Origin: an uncultured Dictyoglomus sp.
Lineage (GTDB): Bacteria; Dictyoglomota; Dictyoglomia; Dictyoglomales; Dictyoglomaceae
NCBI GenBank assembly: GCA_938039765.1
Contig: CALHTV010000242.1
Location: forward strand, 1 to 10,739
DNA length: 10,739 bases
Direction: 5' to 3'
The position numbers were made by a program, and so were the translations under genes. The notes below the pieces were generated by a model. That model was not told the DNA's origin. It did not search any database and was given only the letters and a program-made list of their open reading frames with translations. Of this stretch, positions 5,318-10,739 are shown in pieces; position 1 is the first letter of the stretch, and each line of letters opens with the position of its first letter.

Positions 5318-6610
5318 ATGTCAATTGATGAAAGCAAAGTCAAGTATAACATAGAGAAACTTCAGGGTAGTAGGATTAAAGTAAATGTAGAAGTAGATAA
5401 TGAAGAAAGAGAAAAAATTCTAGAAAGAGCCTATAAAGCTCTGGTCAAGAGAGTTCAAGTACCAGGATTTAGAAAAGGATATGCTCCTCGTCCGGTTCTC
5501 GAGAAATATTTAGGGAATGAAGCTTTTGAAGATGAGGCTGTGAAAATTGTAGCTAGAGATGTTTTAAATTTGGTCTTAGATAGAGAAAGGATTACTCCTT
5601 TACAAGATCCTTATTTTGACATACCTGAAGGTTGGAAAGAGAATGAAAATCTTAAATTTTCTTTTATATTAGAAGTACCTCCTGAGTTCAAACTTGGAGA
5701 ATATAAAAGATTGGGGATTAAAAGAAATAAGATAAATATATCTGAGGATGAAATAGATAGAGTAATTGAGCAGATAGAGTTACAACTAAGTAAATTAAAT
5801 CCAGTAGAAGAAGGCAGTGTAGAAAAGGGCGATGTGGTTTATTTGGAGAGAGAAAGGGAAGATGGTACTCAGTTACCTCCATTATGGTTTACTCTTAATG
5901 GAAAGGTATTACCAGATTTAGAGGAGAAAATTTTAGGGATGACTCCTGGAGAAGAAAAAACTTTCGAACTTACTTTTCCAGAAGACTTTTTTGAAAAGGA
6001 TTTAGCAGGGAAGACTTTGTTGTTAAAGTGGAGAGTTAAGAAGATATGGAGGTATGATAAGCCAGATAAAGAAACCTTTCTCCAAAAAGTTAATGCTAGT
6101 TCTATGGAAGAATTTAGAGAAAAAGTTAGAGAAAGCATAAAAGAAGAGAGAGAAAAGTTCGAGGACGATAGAGTTTTTTCTGAGATATTAGACAAGATCT
6201 TAGAAAGTACGGAACTTGATCCTCCATTAAGTTATGTTCATTATCTAGCAGAGAATATACTTAGGGAATTTCTTAATGATCTTAACAGAAAAGGATTAAG
6301 TTTAGAAGATTATCTTTCCCAAAGAGGTACAACAAGGGATGAGTTTATTAATGAGGTAATAGAAGATGCTCGCAAGAGGATAAAAATTGAAATGATCCTT
6401 GACAAAATAGCAGAAGTGGAGGATATTAATATCTCAGAAGAAGAACTTGAAAATGTAGTGAAGGAAATTGCAGAAAGTGAAAATAAGGATTATAAGGAAT
6501 TCAGAAAAGAATTGGAAAGAGAAGGAGTCTTAAATAGCTTAAAAAGAAACTTATTAAGAGAGAAAGTCAAGGAATTTCTCATAAAGGAAAATGTGATGGA
6601 GGAGGAATGA
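5318..6610 (+). CDS. tig: Trigger factor (ribosome-associated chaperone)
   Basis: First chaperone to meet nascent chains at the ribosome exit tunnel. The 430 residues match the usual length. The N-terminal domain (about 1-120) carries the ribosome-docking signature GFRKG (50-54) followed by YAPRPVLEKYLG. A PPIase-like domain follows (about 165-250; GDVVYLE, then GMTPGEEKTFELTFPEDF), then the long helical chaperone domain (about 255-430), rich in E, K and R. The PPIase domain keeps its frame (DG, LGM, GEE, TFPED, LAGK) but lacks the aromatic pocket: positions aligned with E. coli F168, F177 and F198 appear to be E177, L186 and L201. Prolyl isomerase activity is therefore probably lost, while chaperone function should remain. 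ATG 5318 has a good GGGAGGT at 5304-5310. Its C-terminal E-codons hold the clpP Shine-Dalgarno. Confidence 0.96.
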   Translation: MSIDESKVKYNIEKLQGSRIKVNVEVDNEEREKILERAYKALVKRVQVPGFRKGYAPRPVLEKYLGNEAFEDEAVKIVARDVLNLVLDRERITPLQDPYFDIPEGWKENENLKFSFILEVPPEFKLGEYKRLGIKRNKINISEDEIDRVIEQIELQLSKLNPVEEGSVEKGDVVYLEREREDGTQLPPLWFTLNGKVLPDLEEKILGMTPGEEKTFELTFPEDFFEKDLAGKTLLLKWRVKKIWRYDKPDKETFLQKVNASSMEEFREKVRESIKEEREKFEDDRVFSEILDKILESTELDPPLSYVHYLAENILREFLNDLNRKGLSLEDYLSQRGTTRDEFINEVIEDARKRIKIEMILDKIAEVEDINISEEELENVVKEIAESENKDYKEFRKELEREGVLNSLKRNLLREKVKEFLIKENVMEEE

Positions 6611-6616
6611 ATTTTT

Positions 6617-7204
6617 ATGACTTTAGTTCCTATAGTTATTGAACAAACTCCAAGAGGCGAAAGGGCTTACGATATATATTCAAGACTTTTAAAAAGCAGA
6701 ATTGTTTTCTTGGGAACTGCTATAAATGATGATATTGCAAATTTAATAATAGCTCAACTTCTTTTTTTAGAATCTGAAGACCCTGAAAAGGATATATATC
6801 TTTATATAAATAGTCCTGGTGGTGAAGTTTCTGCTGGTCTTGCTATCTATGATACAATAAGACATATAAAACCGAAGGTAGCTACAGTATGTGTAGGGCA
6901 GGCAGCTAGTATGGCTGCTATTTTGCTTGCTGCTGGTGATAAAGGGAAGAGATATGCTTTACCTCATTCAAGGGTTATGATCCATCAACCTTTAGGGAGT
7001 GCTTATGGTCCTGCAACAGATATTGAAATTCATACCCGGGAGATTTTGAAAATTAAAAGAATATTAAACGAAATCTTGTCGTATCACACTGGTCAGCCTA
7101 TAGAAAAAATAGAGAGAGATACTGATAGAGATTACTTTATGTCTGCTTATGAAGCTAAAGAATATGGTATTATTTATGAGGTTCTAGAGAGCAAGAAAGG
7201 ATAG
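6617..7204 (+). CDS. clpP: ATP-dependent Clp protease proteolytic subunit ClpP
   Basis: Serine peptidase that forms a double-heptamer barrel and degrades proteins fed in by ClpX. All 195 residues fit a standard ClpP. The catalytic triad is intact: S98 in GQAASMAA, H123 in VMIHQP, and D172 in DTDRDYFM. The oxyanion-side NSPGGEV (65-71) and the handle region (about 125-155) are present. The N-terminus ([22 protein letters not shown]) is the usual axial-loop type with at most a very short propeptide. The start is 6 bp after the tig stop; GGAGG at 6601-6605 lies within the last tig codons, 11 nt from the ATG, which suggests coupling to tig translation. Confidence 0.98.
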   Translation: MTLVPIVIEQTPRGERAYDIYSRLLKSRIVFLGTAINDDIANLIIAQLLFLESEDPEKDIYLYINSPGGEVSAGLAIYDTIRHIKPKVATVCVGQAASMAAILLAAGDKGKRYALPHSRVMIHQPLGSAYGPATDIEIHTREILKIKRILNEILSYHTGQPIEKIERDTDRDYFMSAYEAKEYGIIYEVLESKKG

Positions 7205-7213
7205 GAGAACAAG

Positions 7214-8437
7214 ATGGCAGAAAAGAATATTCGTTGTTCTTTTTGTGGAAGAGAGCAGAAGGAAGTCAAGAAATTAATAGCAGGTCCTGGTGTTTATATA
7301 TGCGATGAGTGTATTAATTTAGCTTATAACATTCTCGAAGATGAAAAAAGAGAACAAGAGGAAGATTTTGATCTTCCTAAACCTCAAGAAATCAAGAAAT
7401 TTTTAGATCAATATGTTATTGGGCAAGAAAAAGCCAAAAAGATACTTTCGGTTGCAGTTTATAATCATTATAAAAGAATCTTTATGAAGAATAAATTAAC
7501 AGAAGATGTGGAGATTCAAAAAAGCAATGTTTTACTAATTGGACCTACAGGAGTCGGAAAAACTTTACTAGCAGAAACCTTAGCAAAATTTCTTAAAGTT
7601 CCTTTTGCTGTTGCCGATGCTACAACCTTGACAGAGGCAGGATATGTAGGAGAAGATGTAGAAAATATTCTTTTAAGATTGATACAGAATGCTAATTGGG
7701 ATATAAAAAGGGCTGAAAAGGGAATTGTTTATATAGATGAGATTGATAAAATTTCAAGGAAATCTGAGAATCCTTCTATCACTAGAGATGTTTCTGGAGA
7801 AGGAGTTCAGCAAGCTTTATTAAGGATTGTAGAGGGTACAATCGCAAATGTGCCTCCTCAAGGTGGTAGAAAACATCCTTATCAAGAATTTATACAAATT
7901 AACACTAGAGATATTTTATTTATAGCAGGAGGATCTTTTGAGGGTATAGAAAAAATTGTTGAGAAAAGATTAGATGTTTCTAATATTGGATTTGGAGCTC
8001 AGATTGAATCTAAGAATAGAAAAACCTTATCTCAAATACTTTCTCATATAATTCCTGAAGATCTTATAAAATTTGGTATGATTCCAGAATTTGTGGGTAG
8101 ATTTCCTGTTATTGCAGTTTTAGAACCCTTAAATGAAGAAGCTTTATTAAAGATATTAACTGAACCTAAAAATGCTTTAATTAAACAATACAAAGCGCTT
8201 TTAGCTTTAGAAGGTGTAGATATAGAGTTTACAGAAGAGGCTCTCAGAGCTATAGTTAAAGAAGCTCAAGAAAAGGCTACAGGAGCAAGAGGTTTAAGAG
8301 CTGTTATGGAAGAATTAATGTTGGAGATAATGTATGAACTACCTTCTTTAGGAATTAAAAAATTTATTGTCACTCCTGAATTAGTCTATAATCGTAATAA
8401 GTTATCTGTGGATCTTTTAAAGAAGCTTGCTGGATAG
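7214..8437 (+). CDS. clpX: ATP-dependent Clp protease ATP-binding subunit ClpX
   Basis: AAA+ unfoldase that recognises tagged substrates and threads them into ClpP. Visible in order are a C4 zinc-binding N-terminal domain (C8, C11, C30, C33), Walker A GPTGVGKT (110-117), pore-1 loop GYVG (143-146), Walker B with catalytic acid YIDEIDK (173-179), the RKH pore motif (219-221), the IGF loop that docks on ClpP (258-260), an arginine-finger region FVGRFP (R296), and sensor 2 GAR (357-359). At 407 residues it is full length and looks fully active. The intact IGF loop and the adjacent clpP mean the pair should form ClpXP. A GGAG at 7204-7207 overlaps the clpP stop, 6 nt from the ATG. The gene that most often follows clpX, lon, is absent here. 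Confidence 0.98.
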   Translation: MAEKNIRCSFCGREQKEVKKLIAGPGVYICDECINLAYNILEDEKREQEEDFDLPKPQEIKKFLDQYVIGQEKAKKILSVAVYNHYKRIFMKNKLTEDVEIQKSNVLLIGPTGVGKTLLAETLAKFLKVPFAVADATTLTEAGYVGEDVENILLRLIQNANWDIKRAEKGIVYIDEIDKISRKSENPSITRDVSGEGVQQALLRIVEGTIANVPPQGGRKHPYQEFIQINTRDILFIAGGSFEGIEKIVEKRLDVSNIGFGAQIESKNRKTLSQILSHIIPEDLIKFGMIPEFVGRFPVIAVLEPLNEEALLKILTEPKNALIKQYKALLALEGVDIEFTEEALRAIVKEAQEKATGARGLRAVMEELMLEIMYELPSLGIKKFIVTPELVYNRNKLSVDLLKKLAG

Positions 8438-8452
8438 GGGGATAGAAGTAAG

Positions 8453-10739
8453 ATGAAGGAAGTTTTACCATCGGCTTATTCCTTTGAAGAGGTGGAGAAT
8501 AAGTGGTATAACTATTGGTTTGAAAATGACTACTTTCATGTCACTGTTAATAAAGATAAAGAACCCTTTTGTATAGTTTTACCCCCTCCTAACATTACTG
8601 GATCACTCCATTTAGGACATGCTTTGAATGCAACTATTCAAGATATTTTGATTAGATGGAAGCGAATGCAAGGATTTAATGCCCTTTGGATACCTGGAAC
8701 AGACCATGCTGGTATAGCAACTCAAATGGTGGTAGAGAGAGAGCTTTTAAAAGAAGGAAAGAGTAGATGGGATTTAGGACGAGAAAAATTTCTAGAAAGG
8801 GTTTGGGAGTGGAAGGAAAAGTATGGTAATACTATTGTGGAACAGTTAAAGAGGCTTGGTGTTTCTTGTGATTGGAAAAGATTTAGATTTACTATGGATG
8901 AAGTATATTCAAAAGCTGTAATAAAAGCATTTGTTAATTTATATAAAAAAGGTCTTATATATAAAGGAGAGAGAATAATAAATTGGTGTCCTCGTTGTAA
9001 AACTGCTATTTCTGATCTTGAAGTTAGATACGTTGAAGAAAGTTCTTTTCTTTGGTATATAAAGTATCCCTTATATAACGAAGAAGGATTTATAACGATA
9101 GCTACTGCAAGGCCGGAAACAATGCTTGGTGATACTGCTGTAGCAGTAAATCCTAATGACGATAGGTATAGGAATTACATTGGTAAAAAAGTAATATTAC
9201 CTCTAGTAGGAAGAGTTATCCCTATTATTGCTGATGAGATGGTAGATCCTTCTTTCGGAACAGGGGCCTTAAAGGTAACACCTGCTCATGATGCCGATGA
9301 TTTTGAAATTGGTAAAAAACACAATCTAGATTTCATTTCTGTAATAGATGAAAATGGAGTAATGAATGAAAATGCTGGAAAATACAAAGGATTGAAGGTT
9401 TCTGAGTGTAGAAGAAGAATTGAAGAGGATTTGGAAAAAGAAGGTTTCTTGCTTAAAAAAGAGCAATATCTTCATGATTTAGCAACTTGTGATAGGTGTG
9501 GTACCCCTATTGAACCCATTTTGTCTAAACAATGGTTTATGAGAATGGAGACTTTAGCAAAACCAGCAATAGAGGCTGTTGAGAGTGGAAAAGTTAAATT
9601 TATTCCTGATAGGTGGAAGAAAGTTTATTTTGATTGGATGTACAATATAAAAGATTGGTGTTTGTCAAGACAGTTATGGTGGGGTCACAGAATTCCTGCA
9701 TGGTATTGCAAAGATTGTGGACATATTAATGTAGAAGAGACTCAGCCTGAAAAATGTGAGAGATGCGGATCTATAGATTTAAAACAAGATGAGGACGTTC
9801 TTGATACTTGGTTTAGTTCTGCTTTGTGGCCACTAGGCACGTTAGGATGGCCTGATGATACTGAAGATCTTAATTATTTCTATCCGACTTCAGTTTTAAG
9901 CACTGCAAGAGATATTATAAATCTGTGGGTTGCTAGGATGATAATGATGGGCCTTGAGTTCAAAAAAGAAGTTCCCTTCTTTTTTGTTTATGTTCATCCT
10001 ACAGTGCTTACTAGAGAAGGGAAGAGAATGAGTAAATCTAAAGGAACAGGTGTTGATCCTCTGGATTTGATTAATAAATATGGTTCTGATGTAACAAGAT
10101 ATGGTCTTACAATTCAATGTACGGAGATGCAAGATTTGAGATTCCATGAAGAAAATTTTGAAAATACTAAAAACTTTACTAATAAAATTTGGAATGCTGC
10201 TAGATTTGTGATATCTAATCTAGATCCTAATGTAGATTATAGTAATATTGAGATTGAAAAACATAGCTTATCTTTGAGCGATAAATGGATCCTAACCAGA
10301 CTTCAAAAAGAGATAAGGGAAGTCACAGAATATTTAGAAAATTACAGGTTCAGTGACTATGCTAAGAGCATATATAACTTTTTCTGGTCTGAGTTTTGTG
10401 ATTGGTATATAGAGTTGTCTAAACCAAGACTTAGTCCTAATGAAGACCCAGAAAGTAGGTTAATTACTCAAACTATCCTTTGGAAATTTTTAAAAGAAAA
10501 TTTGCAGCTTCTTCATCCTGTTATGCCTTTTATAACTGAGGAAATTTGGCAAAAACTTCCTTCAATAAAAGGAAGTATTATTATATCAAAGTGGCCTGAA
10601 CCTTGTTGGAATTTAGTAGACGAAGAAGCAGAAAAGAATATGGAATTTATTATGGAAGCAATAAGAAGCATAAGAGCAATAAGATCTGAATTTAATATAT
10701 CTCCTAGCGAAGTGATAGCAGTAGATTTTTATACTCCAA
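8453..10739 (+). CDS. valS: Valyl-tRNA synthetase, N-terminal 762 codons (3' end outside window)
   Basis: Class I synthetase that charges tRNA-Val. The frame is open from ATG 8453 to the right edge; about 100 or more residues, the C-terminal coiled coil that touches the tRNA elbow, are missing. Visible are PPPNITGSLHLGHA with the HIGH-type motif HLGH (53-56), the CP1 editing domain (about 190-345; includes TARPETMLGD and TPAHDADDF), two probable zinc sites (C179/C182 with C346/C349; C419/C422 with C435/C438), the segment TARDIINLWVARMIMMG (484-500) where most ValRS have TG-DIIFFW, and the KMSKS motif as RMSKS (525-529). The anticodon-binding helical domain starts near 570 (SDKWILTRL). It begins 15 bp after clpX, with a weak GGGGG (8437-8441) as ribosome-binding site and no promoter or T-box in between, so it is cotranscribed with tig-clpP-clpX. 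Confidence 0.97.
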   Translation, partial: MKEVLPSAYSFEEVENKWYNYWFENDYFHVTVNKDKEPFCIVLPPPNITGSLHLGHALNATIQDILIRWKRMQGFNALWIPGTDHAGIATQMVVERELLKEGKSRWDLGREKFLERVWEWKEKYGNTIVEQLKRLGVSCDWKRFRFTMDEVYSKAVIKAFVNLYKKGLIYKGERIINWCPRCKTAISDLEVRYVEESSFLWYIKYPLYNEEGFITIATARPETMLGDTAVAVNPNDDRYRNYIGKKVILPLVGRVIPIIADEMVDPSFGTGALKVTPAHDADDFEIGKKHNLDFISVIDENGVMNENAGKYKGLKVSECRRRIEEDLEKEGFLLKKEQYLHDLATCDRCGTPIEPILSKQWFMRMETLAKPAIEAVESGKVKFIPDRWKKVYFDWMYNIKDWCLSRQLWWGHRIPAWYCKDCGHINVEETQPEKCERCGSIDLKQDEDVLDTWFSSALWPLGTLGWPDDTEDLNYFYPTSVLSTARDIINLWVARMIMMGLEFKKEVPFFFVYVHPTVLTREGKRMSKSKGTGVDPLDLINKYGSDVTRYGLTIQCTEMQDLRFHEENFENTKNFTNKIWNAARFVISNLDPNVDYSNIEIEKHSLSLSDKWILTRLQKEIREVTEYLENYRFSDYAKSIYNFFWSEFCDWYIELSKPRLSPNEDPESRLITQTILWKFLKENLQLLHPVMPFITEEIWQKLPSIKGSIIISKWPEPCWNLVDEEAEKNMEFIMEAIRSIRAIRSEFNISPSEVIAVDFYTP

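Noticed and set aside
5869..6195. Minus-strand ORF of 108 codons opposite tig
   Set aside because: Composition (S, F, K) reflects the complementary strand of a charged coding region; tig is certain.
8438..8452. T-box leader for valS
   Set aside because: Only 15 bp separate clpX and valS, far too short for a T-box.
9896..10147. Minus-strand ORF of 83 codons
   Set aside because: Lies wholly within valS, whose frame and motifs are unambiguous.

Overview
The window is AT-rich (coding DNA with many AGA/AGG arginine, AAA and TTA codons), while its tRNA genes have very GC-rich stems. That contrast is typical of a thermophilic bacterium with a low-GC genome. Protein style and gene set (HflX, a DUF72 protein, Rho, a GerMN protein, Tig-ClpP-ClpX, ValRS) fit a deep-branching thermophile such as Dictyoglomus. 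This assignment is an impression from sequence, not a database result. No mobile element, CRISPR array, phage gene or toxin system is visible, and I found no new multi-gene system. This is a housekeeping region whose interest lies in regulation and a few protein details.

Layout: (1) 2-397, 3' end of a GTPase gene, probably hflX, on the + strand, overlapping tail to tail with (2) a DUF72 gene on the - strand (386-1072). (3) 1073-1252 is a divergent control region: a near-consensus promoter fires right into rho, and a TATAAT box on the other strand sits exactly where it would make a leaderless DUF72 mRNA. The rho leader is strikingly poor in G and rich in C. (4) 1253-4481 is a tight operon: rho, a membrane-anchored GerMN protein, and two consecutive metallophosphoesterases, the second YfcE-like. 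(5) 4513-5242 holds eight tRNA genes: Pro(UGG), Gly(UCC), Arg(UCG), His(GUG), Arg(UCU), Lys(CUU), Leu(UAG), Gly(GCC). All encode CCA, and their promoter starts inside the end of the yfcE-like gene. A perfect 10-bp hairpin with a T-rich tail follows. (6) 5318-10739 is the protein-quality operon tig-clpP-clpX, followed without a break by valS, which runs off the window.

Functionally, the first operon joins transcription termination (Rho) to envelope and phosphoesterase functions of unknown linkage. The tRNA cluster and valS serve translation. Trigger factor meets chains leaving the ribosome, and ClpXP degrades failed or tagged proteins. The trigger factor appears to have lost the aromatic residues of its prolyl-isomerase pocket, so it is probably a chaperone without that activity.
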